From a virus: DNA of 64,000 bases. The notes under the pieces were generated by a model. That model was not told where the DNA came from. It did not search any database and saw only the letters and a list, made by a program, of their open reading frames with translations. Shown here in pieces: positions 8,746 to 16,887 of this stretch (within the stretch, counting starts at the first letter, position 1; every line of letters starts with the position of its first letter). The translations under genes were made by a program, and so were the position numbers. Location: positions 22,859 through 86,858 of the IMG/VR virus record IMGVR_UViG_3300044630_004371. One strand, 5' to 3'.

Positions 8746-10635
8746 TTATCTTAATTCAGCTACATTGAAGGTTGGAACACCGTCTACACGCACGTGGCCG
8801 TAGAACCTATTATTCACAACTTTTTTAGCGTAACGAGTCATGATACCTTTAACTGGAGCAAAGTTAAAAGGATTGTACATTGTTGGAGTCAATTGCAATG
8901 GCACGTATGGTGCGTAAATGTAACCTGTATCCAATAATGATTTACCTTTGTGACCAACGACTACTGAGTAAGCTGGAGCATAAGGGTCACGGTACACTTG
9001 GTAACGTCCACTTAAAGTTCCGATTCTTTCAATACCCATGTTGTATTGGTCTTGCTCTGGGTTAGCATCTGATACGTGGAAATATTCCAAATCATCGAAA
9101 ATTGCAGAGATTTCAGAAGAAACCACGATGAAGTTAGCACCACCACGAAGAGTTGATTTATGAATTTGAGCACTCAATTGGTTAACTCTAGTAAGAAGAG
9201 TTTGGTTCCAGTCTTTTTGAGTGTATGGGCTAGCAGCAGAAGAAGCTTTTCTCCAACCGTTGTAGTCCCAACGTAATTGCCATGCAGCAGCTTTACGTAA
9301 ATCTCTAAGGATTTCACGGTCAATTTCCGCAGCAACTTGTTCTGACAACATAGCTGTCAATTCAGCTTCAGCATCAATGTTGTGGAATGCACTAACATCT
9401 TGAGCCAATTCTGGTGACCATGTTGCACGTAATTTTCTTTCTTCAACAGCAACTACAACTTCAGAAAGTGTGAAAGAAACCTCTCCCAATTCTGTTTCAA
9501 GTTCTAATGAAGAATATTCAGCCCATGCAAAACTTAAACTGTTAGTAACAGCTGAAGTTGAATAAGCAATACCACCAGTAGCACCAGTTGTACCTACATA
9601 ACCATCATAAGTTGAAGTACCAGCAAGGGCAGTACCACTAGCAGTTGTACCAACTGGATGACGGAAATCTAATTCAAGATAGATAAGACCAGTATCAGTT
9701 ACCAAGTTAGATGTTGGATTTTGAACGATAGCCTTGCCATATTGTTGAGTTACTACACGGAAAGGAATTTCTTTGTTAGTAGCAATAACTGTGTTACCAT
9801 CAGAATCTTTATAGTTACCACCAGCAACAACGTGCAATGAAGCCAAGAATGATTCAGTATCCATGTTGTTACCATCTGGACCAGTTAATACTTCACGTCC
9901 ATTAGAACCAGCACCACCAGAGAAACCAGAAAGACCTACGATTGCACTTCTAACTGAACCATCAGTAGATGTTGGCAATAAAGTAGCACCATAAGTAGGG
10001 GTTAATGAACCATCTGAATTAAATGTGAAGGTTGTGTAAGTTGTTTGTGTTTTGATAGTAAGAGTACCTTTTGAATTGTCGAATAAACCGTCATTGTAGA
10101 AGATATCATACATGTTTTTAGCTTGGAACTGAGTCAATGGAGTTGAAGCTTTAGTAGCAGCAACTGGCAACGCAGCAGCAGTAGCAACACCGTTGTGTTC
10201 ACCATTCAAACCAGTGTGAGCTGAGAATGTTGTACCATAAACGTCTGAACTTGGACTTAATGAATAATCATCACCAGCAACACCAGCAGAGTTTACACGG
10301 CTAGATGTTTGAGGGACAAAGAAGAACAATTTACCAATAGGCATGTTCATAGCTTGTACAGACACGATGTCGTTAGCTAATAATTTAGAGAAAACTCTAC
10401 GTACAATTGGGAATACAACTGTTTCGAAAGAACCAGAAGATTGTGCAGTTGTAGACTCAGTAAGTAATGTAGAAGCTTGGTTCTCATATAACTGAGCGAT
10501 ATTTTCTTTTACGTGGCCTTTAAGACCGTCAAGGAAGCCTAAGCTATCCCATTTTGATTGGGTTTCTTTACGGATAGCCTTCATGTGGTTCAATCCGATA
10601 TTACCCACTTGTCCAGATGTTAATAAATGTGACAT
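8746..10635 (-). CDS. Major capsid protein (T4 gp23-like)
   Basis: 629 residues, longer than T4 gp23 (521). Assigned from context (scaffold, protease, portal and terminase directly upstream in T4 order) and from features such as an N-terminal region for proteolytic trimming, ASTLLTESTTAQSSGSFE near residue 60, RRVFSKLLANDIVSVQAMN, and a C-terminal half with GYIYAPYVPLQLTP and FNFAPVKGIMTRYAKK. The middle (~130-370) is Gly/Thr/Ser-rich and may be a surface insertion domain. The last 22 codons are duplicated at 7493. GC content and codon use are higher than in neighbours, as expected for a highly expressed gene. Confidence 0.9.
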   Translation of the reverse strand: MSHLLTSGQVGNIGLNHMKAIRKETQSKWDSLGFLDGLKGHVKENIAQLYENQASTLLTESTTAQSSGSFETVVFPIVRRVFSKLLANDIVSVQAMNMPIGKLFFFVPQTSSRVNSAGVAGDDYSLSPSSDVYGTTFSAHTGLNGEHNGVATAAALPVAATKASTPLTQFQAKNMYDIFYNDGLFDNSKGTLTIKTQTTYTTFTFNSDGSLTPTYGATLLPTSTDGSVRSAIVGLSGFSGGAGSNGREVLTGPDGNNMDTESFLASLHVVAGGNYKDSDGNTVIATNKEIPFRVVTQQYGKAIVQNPTSNLVTDTGLIYLELDFRHPVGTTASGTALAGTSTYDGYVGTTGATGGIAYSTSAVTNSLSFAWAEYSSLELETELGEVSFTLSEVVVAVEERKLRATWSPELAQDVSAFHNIDAEAELTAMLSEQVAAEIDREILRDLRKAAAWQLRWDYNGWRKASSAASPYTQKDWNQTLLTRVNQLSAQIHKSTLRGGANFIVVSSEISAIFDDLEYFHVSDANPEQDQYNMGIERIGTLSGRYQVYRDPYAPAYSVVVGHKGKSLLDTGYIYAPYVPLQLTPTMYNPFNFAPVKGIMTRYAKKVVNNRFYGHVRVDGVPTFNVAELR

Positions 10636-10669
10636 GTTTTTATTTGTTTTAGTTTTTTGTTATTTGTTA

Positions 10670-11935
10670 TTATTTTCTTTCAACTCTATTAATCAAATCT
10701 AAGATTCGTTTAGTTGAAGGGTCTACATACGCAGTACTTTCGTTCAATTGTCTTGAAGAACTTGTTGTAGCTTCTTTAATGATTTTGTTTTCTACTGATT
10801 CAGAAATTGGTTTTCTAGTTTCCAATTCGTTGACAATAGTTTTGTACAACTTTTTAGATTCTTTAAGACTTAAAACATCTTCATCAAATCTTTTAATGAT
10901 GTTTTGTTTTTCAACCTTAGTAGTAGCGTGTTCGGTAAACAATTTAGTTACATAAGTAAGATTGCTATTAAACACTACAGTTTCTACCAATTTTGTTCTA
11001 AACTCTTTCAAAGCTGTTCTGAACTCTTGGTTCTCAGCTCTCAATTTGCTAGCTTCAGTCAATAAAAGGTTATATTTTTTGGTTGTTTCAGAAACAAGTT
11101 TCTTAGTGGCTTCAGTGATAGATTTAGGGTTTTCTGGAGCTCCAATTGATTTTGGTCCTTTACCACGATGTGTTCCCACGCTCATATTAGTACCAATACT
11201 AATTTTTTCTTCAATAGGTTCTTCTTCAGACTCTTCCTCTTCTTCTTCCTCTTCACCTTCTTCATCATCCACAGACATCAAATCAGTTGGTTCTTCACCA
11301 TCTTCTTCGTCACCCATTTCGATTTCATAATCTACGTCACCTTCTTCATCACCCATTTCTGGTTCCATTTCTGGTTCCATTTCTGGTTCCATTTCTGGTT
11401 CCATTTCTGTAGAACCTTTAAGGTCAGATGTTTTGATAACGTATTCTCCTGGTTCAGAGACACTAAGGTGAATTTCGTCACCCACGATTTCGATTTCATC
11501 ATCACCACTCAATTTCTTGTAGATTGCGATAACGTCATCATCTGATGCAGATGTCATGTCCAATTCTTCTGATGCACCTAAGTCATCCATTCCTTCTTCG
11601 TATGTCATGCCTTCAGCTTCCATACCTTCTGTGTCCATACCTTCTGTCATTTTTTTAGATTTAGCTTTTTCTTTCTTTTCAGAACCACCTTTGCCATGTT
11701 CAGCTTTTTCTTCTTTTTCAGATTCACCAGCTTCATGTTCTTCATGTGATTCTTCATTTACAGAACCAACTTCCTCTTCTTCATAAACCTCTCTAGTTAG
11801 AGATTCTTTCACAACACCATCAATTTCTTCTCTAGCTACGCTACGAAGTATTTCTTTTGTGTTGGCATTGAGAGCACTTTGAATATTTTTAATATCCAAT
11901 AAAGCTTCTTCAAGTATTGATTTTTTGTCTGCCAT
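10670..11935 (-). CDS. Prohead core scaffold protein (gp22-like)
   Basis: 421 residues, extremely acidic and low in complexity between ~50 and 250 (runs of Glu and Asp; four to five EMEP repeats near 180). The C-terminal ~160 residues are helical and charged (KLVSETTKKYNLLLTEASKLRAENQEF). Such acidic, coiled proteins directly upstream of the capsid gene and downstream of the protease act as the prohead scaffold, which the gp21 protease destroys during maturation. Sequence similarity to T4 gp22 cannot be judged by eye; the call rests on composition and gene order. Confidence 0.8.
   Translation of the reverse strand: MADKKSILEEALLDIKNIQSALNANTKEILRSVAREEIDGVVKESLTREVYEEEEVGSVNEESHEEHEAGESEKEEKAEHGKGGSEKKEKAKSKKMTEGMDTEGMEAEGMTYEEGMDDLGASEELDMTSASDDDVIAIYKKLSGDDEIEIVGDEIHLSVSEPGEYVIKTSDLKGSTEMEPEMEPEMEPEMEPEMGDEEGDVDYEIEMGDEEDGEEPTDLMSVDDEEGEEEEEEEESEEEPIEEKISIGTNMSVGTHRGKGPKSIGAPENPKSITEATKKLVSETTKKYNLLLTEASKLRAENQEFRTALKEFRTKLVETVVFNSNLTYVTKLFTEHATTKVEKQNIIKRFDEDVLSLKESKKLYKTIVNELETRKPISESVENKIIKEATTSSSRQLNESTAYVDPSTKRILDLINRVERK
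11353..11408. repeat. 12-bp tandem repeat in the scaffold gene
   Basis: Unit ccatttctggtt repeated four times plus a partial copy; encodes the Met-Glu-Pro-Glu repeat. Likely to vary in copy number between isolates. Confidence 0.9.
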
Positions 11936-12056
11936 TTTAGTGTTTGTTTATTTTTAATTTTTAGATAAATAAAATTATATTTACCTTATTTGATAATAAA
12001 TATATGTCTTTTGATGAAAAGACGAATACAAGTTAAAAAAAATGATTTTTTTTACT

Positions 12057-12779
12057 TTAATCGGTCAAAAAATTATCAAGTTTATCAGTTAGGTTCTCTT
12101 TGATGATAGATTTTTTAATTTCTACGTTCTCTACATAGGGTTTAGACTCTTCAACATTCCTAAAAATCCATGCGTCTGGTGTTGATGGAGCTGTTACTAC
12201 GTCCCAGCAGATAATCTCAAAATCATCTTGAACAATTTGTTCACCATTTCTACCTTCTTTCAATGAACCAACACCTCTAGATGATACACCAATCTTTATT
12301 CTATTTCTCAATAGATTAGCTACTTCATCACCTTTGGTTGAAACAATACCGTAATTGATAAAACCAGGTGTCATAAGGATTTCCATTTTACCCATAAGAG
12401 TATGAGCTTCCCACCATGTTTCGATAATATTATGTGAAATTCTATCACCAGCGATAATACTAGATTCTGGGTGGTCTAATTCACCAACAGCACTACGCTC
12501 TCTAATTGCTTTTTGATATAGTTCGTTTTGTCTTACAAGGATTTCTTTCGGATATATACGTCCATTACGGTTTAGGATACCGTATTTTTGGAGAATAACG
12601 TAAACTACTAGTGGTTCGGCAATAACCAATTTACCAGTTTCTAATTTTCTTAACTCATTGATAAAAGGCTGGTTTCTTGGTTCGTCTGGGCTTATATAGC
12701 CAGCATCGTGCTCAATCAATCCACCCCACCCACTTTCACCACGTTTTAGTACTTTAAAATCTTTATAATTTATATCCAT
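12057..12779 (-). CDS. Prohead maturation protease (T4 gp21-like, family S77 type)
   Basis: 240 residues. Catalytic marks are GELDHPE near residues 99-105 (catalytic His) and GVSSRGVG near 164-171 (catalytic Ser), in the spacing seen in gp21-type capsid proteases; ILNRNGRIYPKEI near 68-80 also fits the family. It would trim scaffold and capsid proteins after L/I-x-E sites and then leave the head. It explains the many L/I-x-E tags in this window. It lies between the scaffold and portal genes as in T4. Confidence 0.9.
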   Translation of the reverse strand: MDINYKDFKVLKRGESGWGGLIEHDAGYISPDEPRNQPFINELRKLETGKLVIAEPLVVYVILQKYGILNRNGRIYPKEILVRQNELYQKAIRERSAVGELDHPESSIIAGDRISHNIIETWWEAHTLMGKMEILMTPGFINYGIVSTKGDEVANLLRNRIKIGVSSRGVGSLKEGRNGEQIVQDDFEIICWDVVTAPSTPDAWIFRNVEESKPYVENVEIKKSIIKENLTDKLDNFLTD

Positions 12780-12796
12780 GTTTGCTAGTTTATAGA

Positions 12797-12805
12797 TATA
12801 AATAT
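12797..12805 (-). promoter_or_regulatory. Late-type promoter box ATATTTATA
   Basis: Eighteen bases ahead of the ATG of the prohead protease gene; no -33 element seen. Confidence 0.5.
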
Positions 12806-12820
12806 ATAAAATAAATAAAA

Positions 12821-12848
12821 AAAGCCCTACTTCAATAGTAGGGCTTTG
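12821..12848 (-). terminator. Terminator
   Basis: AAAGCCCTACT / AGTAGGGCTTT stem with flanking A and T runs, directly behind the gene at 12852. Confidence 0.85.
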
Positions 12849-12851
12849 TTT

Positions 12852-13295
12852 TTATTTTTTTTTCTTGTGGAAAATAAATGTGTCGTTGTTATCAAAAACA
12901 TTTTTAATCAAATAATTTGATACGTCAGTTAGTACGTTTGTCATATATTCTGAGTTTACTGGTGTTTCAATTTCAGAAAATAATGTAATGTCACAACTCA
13001 TAAAACTACGTTTTCCATATCTTATACCAGATTCTCTAATATCAAAATCTACAATTGTTTTTTCTTTTATAAAGTTTGAACTCTTGTCATCATTAAAAAA
13101 ATAATAAAGTTGTTGTTTTACTTTTTTATTGATGTTTCTGATAACCCTAGAATAATTTATATCTGTTTCGTGTTTGGGTTCGACCCATGCTGAAAGGTTG
13201 ATATAAACGGCTTTAGCTTTTTTGTTGTTTACACTTCCAAAGATTATATTATAATCTTTTGAAATATTAGTTTTTACTTCTTTTCCTGTTTTCAT
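12852..13295 (-). CDS. Hypothetical protein in the head cluster
   Basis: 147 residues with a basic N-terminus, a central region KAVYINLSAWVEPKHETDINYSRVIRNINKKVKQQLYYFF and a C-terminal KKKK tail. No family recognised. It has its own middle-type promoter and its own terminator, so it is a single-gene unit inside the head cluster. Confidence 0.7.
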   Translation of the reverse strand: MKTGKEVKTNISKDYNIIFGSVNNKKAKAVYINLSAWVEPKHETDINYSRVIRNINKKVKQQLYYFFNDDKSSNFIKEKTIVDFDIRESGIRYGKRSFMSCDITLFSEIETPVNSEYMTNVLTDVSNYLIKNVFDNNDTFIFHKKKK

Positions 13296-13312
13296 TTTAC
13301 CTGGTTTTTATA

Positions 13313-13344
13313 CAAATATAATGAAAATATTTCATAGTGTCAAG
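13313..13344 (-). promoter_or_regulatory. Middle-type promoter (CTTG-N20-TATATTTG)
   Basis: CTTG at 13341-13344, 20-base spacer, TATATTTG at 13313-13320, 18 bases ahead of the ATG at 13295. Confidence 0.65.
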
Positions 13345-13348
13345 TACT

Positions 13349-13687
13349 TTATTTTAACTTAACCCAAACAGCTACCACAATACCAATAGTTATTTGTACA
13401 AAGGTAATGATAGCTATTGCCGCTGCCCATCTATTCTTTTGATGATATAATTCATCTTTGGCTTCTTTCATTTGTGATGGCGACCATACATCATTAACCT
13501 TTTCAATCCATTTGGCTTGATTTTCAACTTTACCTTCAGTATTCTTAAATTCAGTAAGTTTTAAGTTAAGTTCTGAGAAACGACTATCCATATCGGTTCT
13601 CATTTTATCATAGTTATCGTTAAGGCGTTCTAATTCTTTGAGAACCAATTTACTGTAGTCCCCCCAAGTTCCTGTTTCTTCTGACAT
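13349..13687 (-). CDS. Coiled-coil protein with C-terminal membrane anchor
   Basis: 112 residues. Residues ~10-60 form a charged coiled coil (LVLKELERLNDNYDKMRTDMDSRF). Residues ~88-110 form one hydrophobic segment (WAAAIAIITFVQITIGIVVAV) ending in a short basic tail. This layout is common in phage holin or lysis-accessory proteins, but also in membrane-bound assembly proteins; no enzyme partner is adjacent. Packed two bases from the next gene. Confidence 0.7.
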   Translation of the reverse strand: MSEETGTWGDYSKLVLKELERLNDNYDKMRTDMDSRFSELNLKLTEFKNTEGKVENQAKWIEKVNDVWSPSQMKEAKDELYHQKNRWAAAIAIITFVQITIGIVVAVWVKLK

Positions 13688-13689
13688 GG

Positions 13690-13911
13690 TTAAAATTTAA
13701 TATTGATTAAAATGTTATTTATTTTTAGGCACATTTTCTCATAACACTTAATTTTGTTCTGTGATGTCAATTGTAAAGCTTCTTCTTCACATTCCTCAAC
13801 CACAGATTTTACATTTTTTAAAACTTTTTCGTAATCACCATCAGGATATTTACATATTTTATTGGTTAATTCTCTTAACTTTAAAATATTTTCGCTTGTA
13901 ACACTTGCCAT
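13690..13911 (-). CDS. Small helical protein
   Basis: 73 residues, all helical by composition, with two cysteines in KIKCYEKMCLKINN near the C-terminus. In tight order with the head genes; no family recognised. Confidence 0.65.
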   Translation of the reverse strand: MASVTSENILKLRELTNKICKYPDGDYEKVLKNVKSVVEECEEEALQLTSQNKIKCYEKMCLKINNILINIKF

Positions 13912-13923
13912 TGTTTATAACTT

Positions 13924-14721
13924 TTAGTTTTCTTTTAAATTACTTCTTAGTTCTACAATCTTTGAAATATTTTTTATGAAATCTTCATTGATATCTTGTT
14001 TATCGTTTAAAAGCTTATCTTTGACTCTTAAAAGTTTATCTTTAGCGTTTAAATCAGTTGTGTCAAGTTTCTCATCAATAAATGCGATACACTCTCTAAT
14101 TGTGTTTGAATAAACTTCTTTCTTTTCCTCATCTGTTGAATCAATCAAAGTTTTTAAAATTTTCCTTTCTGATTCATCCAATGAAGCATATTTTTCGTTG
14201 TATTTATCAACCATCATTGTACTTAACATACTGTTAGGTAATTCAATCGCCTCAGTTAAAGTTTTAGCTTTGTTGTTCACAATCCAATCAACAACCTTGC
14301 TTGTAGCTTCTACAATAGTATCAACTGTTTCTGGATTTTTGTTTGTGAAGATAAGGATTGAAACATTTTCATATAACTCTGTTTTACCGTCATAAAGTTC
14401 TGCTTCAAAAAGCTTTTTCTCTAAATTTATCAATTTTGTATTGGCTTCTAAAATATCTTTTTTGTTGAACTTAGAAAACAATTTAATGTTTTCCTTTACG
14501 AACATAGTGGCTTTGGTCACATCTGACTCTACCTTTTGTTCAATATTGGTATAAACCAAAAATTGAGTCTTAAGAATTTTGTTTTCTGCTATACATTTAA
14601 CGTAACTCTTAAATAACTCTTTTTTTGATTTATCATCTGACATAACGCTTTCAGCTAAAATTGTGTTATAAACACTCTTAATATGGCCGAAGTTTTTTGT
14701 TATTAATGTTAAATCTGTCAT
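13924..14721 (-). CDS. Helical head-cluster protein
   Basis: 265 residues, helical throughout and Lys/Glu-rich, without Cys-rich or catalytic motifs. It lies directly downstream of the portal gene, where T4 has small prohead-core genes (67, 68), so a prohead-core or head-completion role is plausible. Similarity cannot be judged by eye. Confidence 0.7.
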   Translation of the reverse strand: MTDLTLITKNFGHIKSVYNTILAESVMSDDKSKKELFKSYVKCIAENKILKTQFLVYTNIEQKVESDVTKATMFVKENIKLFSKFNKKDILEANTKLINLEKKLFEAELYDGKTELYENVSILIFTNKNPETVDTIVEATSKVVDWIVNNKAKTLTEAIELPNSMLSTMMVDKYNEKYASLDESERKILKTLIDSTDEEKKEVYSNTIRECIAFIDEKLDTTDLNAKDKLLRVKDKLLNDKQDINEDFIKNISKIVELRSNLKEN

Positions 14722-14735
14722 TATTACTGTTTAAT

Positions 14736-14745
14736 TAATAAATAT
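14736..14745 (-). promoter_or_regulatory. Late-type promoter box, variant (GATATTTATT)
   Basis: Variant of the ATATTTATA box, 14 bases ahead of the ATG at 14721. Confidence 0.35.
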
Positions 14746-14767
14746 CATTATTTACCACAAAAATTGA

Positions 14768-16831
14768 TTACTCATCCAACATTTTATCAATGTCGTTAAT
14801 CATTTCGTCAATTTCTTTATTTACCTTGACGTTTTTATCGTAAATTTTTATTTTTTCTACGTGTTCTTTTGGTGTTGATTTTACTGATTCGATAAGTCTT
14901 TCTACAAATCTACCTTGATATTTCTTGGTTCTTTCATTTAACTTCTTAGCCAAAACAACCTTTTGTTCTTTAAGTAATTTTTGTATTTTCTTTACTGATT
15001 CAGTTACTTCAGTTGGGGTTTCTTCAGCACCAGCTTCTTCAGCACCAGCTTCTGTTTCGGCAGCACCTTCTTCACCACCAGCTTCTGTAGCTGCTTCGCT
15101 TTCACCTTCATCACCAAAATCTAAATCTTCACCGCCAGTTCCACCTCCACCAAATGAACCGCCTAGGCCACCACCGCCACCGCCACCGCCGCCGCCACTG
15201 CTGCTTTCTCCACCACCTTCTTCACCACCACCATCTCCACCACCTTTAAGGGCAAGTTTAAAATCACCATAAACTCTATCTACAATATCAAACATACCAG
15301 TGTGTTTTATTACACTAGAAGAGTTGGCCAATTCAGCAGCTGCTGCTTTTTCCATACGTTGTTCAAGCAAGTCTTGTTTGATTTCATCATCAGACATACC
15401 CAAGATATCTCTCTTACCACGAGTCATTGACATAGCACCAAATCCGTTTCCAGAATCAGATACCGCATCTTTGTAAAGTGTAACCTTGGTTTGCATGTGT
15501 TCAATCTTAAGCATTTCAGCTTGAGTTGATGGATTGTTAAGGGTAAGTGTAAAATTATCAAAATCTTCTTCAAATCCTAACAAATACAGATGAATGATGG
15601 CAATCTTGTTAAATTCTTGTAACATAGCTTGTTGTATTCTGTTTATAGTTCTAGAAAAACGTATGTCTTGCAATGCAAGGTTTTTACCTTCACCAGTTGT
15701 ATCATCAAAACCCAAGAATGGCTTAGGAACTCTAAGAGCTGTAAATAAATTGCTTCTCAAATACTCAATATCCGCAATTTGGTCTAGGTTTGTAGCACCT
15801 GGCAAGGTATCAATTGGGTTGGGTGCGTCTTCAGAACGAACTGGGATAAAATAATCTTGGTCGTTTGAAAGTTGATTATAACGCAAGTCCATTTGACCAG
15901 TTTGTGAGTCAATAATAGGCATACGCTTGAATCTATCTGCAATTTGGTTTACATATGCTTCAACATCGGCATCATCAATATTACCAACATAGATTTTATA
16001 TACACGTCTTTCTGGTGCACGAGTTACACGATAAACCAACATTGAATCCTCAGAAAGGATAAGTTGTTTCCATATACGTCTAGCCTTTTCCAATACTGAA
16101 GTACCATAAGGTAAACGTCTGTCGTCTCCCAACAATCTGAAGTGAGCTATTTGCCATGAGTTGAACTCAACGTCACGTCCTCTCCAAAAAAATTTGGTTT
16201 TATCAGCTGTTGCTACTTGGCTGTTGACTGTCTCACGACCAGTAATCATATCAAACAAACCACTTTCTCTACGTTCCATTTCGTAGTTAGGCATTTGCTT
16301 GGCACCCAAGATACCATGTTTTTCATCAATATTTAAGTAAACGAAATTATCACCATACTTGCATGTGTTTCTTGTCCACATAGGCAAAGACACATGTAAA
16401 TCTAGTCTATTAAAAAATAAATCTTCAAGAATACCCTTTACACGTTTGCTATCTGAATATATGTTCATGATTCTACCCTTGTCATTTAGAGTAGAAGATT
16501 CTTCCATCATTACATCTAAAGCAGCTGCGATGGTTGGATAAAACTCCATGGCCTCAAAATCTGAATAAGAACCAATACGTGTTGTTTCATAGTTGATGGA
16601 TTGTTGAAATAATCCATTTTCAACCTTCTTCCACATTTGCCCTAGATACTTGTTTTGTTGTGCTTGTAACTTGGTTCTTTCAAATTCAGCCTTGTTGTCT
16701 GTTTTAAGCAGTACATCATTGCCAATATTGTATCTTTGTGGTTGCGGTTGGTTTTGTTTTACTTTAGGTCCATCTGGTCCGATAATTTGACCAAGCTTCT
16801 GGAAGACCGTTAACTTTTGTTTTTCTGCCAT
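14768..16831 (-). CDS. Portal vertex protein (T4 gp20-like)
   Basis: 687 residues against 524 in T4. It has the features of gp20-type portals: an N-terminal region with YETTRIGSYSDFEAMEFYPTIAAALDVMMEES, then FWRGRDVEFNSWQIAHFRLLGDDRRLPYGTSVLEKARRIWKQL, and YLRSNLFTALRVPKPFLGFDDTTG. Residues ~535-600 are a Gly/Ser/Glu low-complexity insert that T4 lacks, followed by a charged helical tail. The portal forms the dodecameric ring through which DNA is packaged and ejected. It is followed by head genes and preceded by the terminase. Confidence 0.93.
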   Translation of the reverse strand: MAEKQKLTVFQKLGQIIGPDGPKVKQNQPQPQRYNIGNDVLLKTDNKAEFERTKLQAQQNKYLGQMWKKVENGLFQQSINYETTRIGSYSDFEAMEFYPTIAAALDVMMEESSTLNDKGRIMNIYSDSKRVKGILEDLFFNRLDLHVSLPMWTRNTCKYGDNFVYLNIDEKHGILGAKQMPNYEMERRESGLFDMITGRETVNSQVATADKTKFFWRGRDVEFNSWQIAHFRLLGDDRRLPYGTSVLEKARRIWKQLILSEDSMLVYRVTRAPERRVYKIYVGNIDDADVEAYVNQIADRFKRMPIIDSQTGQMDLRYNQLSNDQDYFIPVRSEDAPNPIDTLPGATNLDQIADIEYLRSNLFTALRVPKPFLGFDDTTGEGKNLALQDIRFSRTINRIQQAMLQEFNKIAIIHLYLLGFEEDFDNFTLTLNNPSTQAEMLKIEHMQTKVTLYKDAVSDSGNGFGAMSMTRGKRDILGMSDDEIKQDLLEQRMEKAAAAELANSSSVIKHTGMFDIVDRVYGDFKLALKGGGDGGGEEGGGESSSGGGGGGGGGGLGGSFGGGGTGGEDLDFGDEGESEAATEAGGEEGAAETEAGAEEAGAEETPTEVTESVKKIQKLLKEQKVVLAKKLNERTKKYQGRFVERLIESVKSTPKEHVEKIKIYDKNVKVNKEIDEMINDIDKMLDE

Positions 16832-16887
16832 GTTGTATTTTTTATTAAATTATACTATTTTTTTATCAAAAATAAAGACTTTACACT

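Noticed and set aside
11168-11545. Long plus-strand ORFs across the scaffold gene (Phe- or Ser-rich)
   Set aside because: They are antisense shadows of the Glu/Asp repeat region.
14925-15272. Pro/Ser-rich plus-strand ORF opposite the portal gene
   Set aside because: Antisense of the Gly/Ser-rich insert of the portal protein; no promoter or start context.
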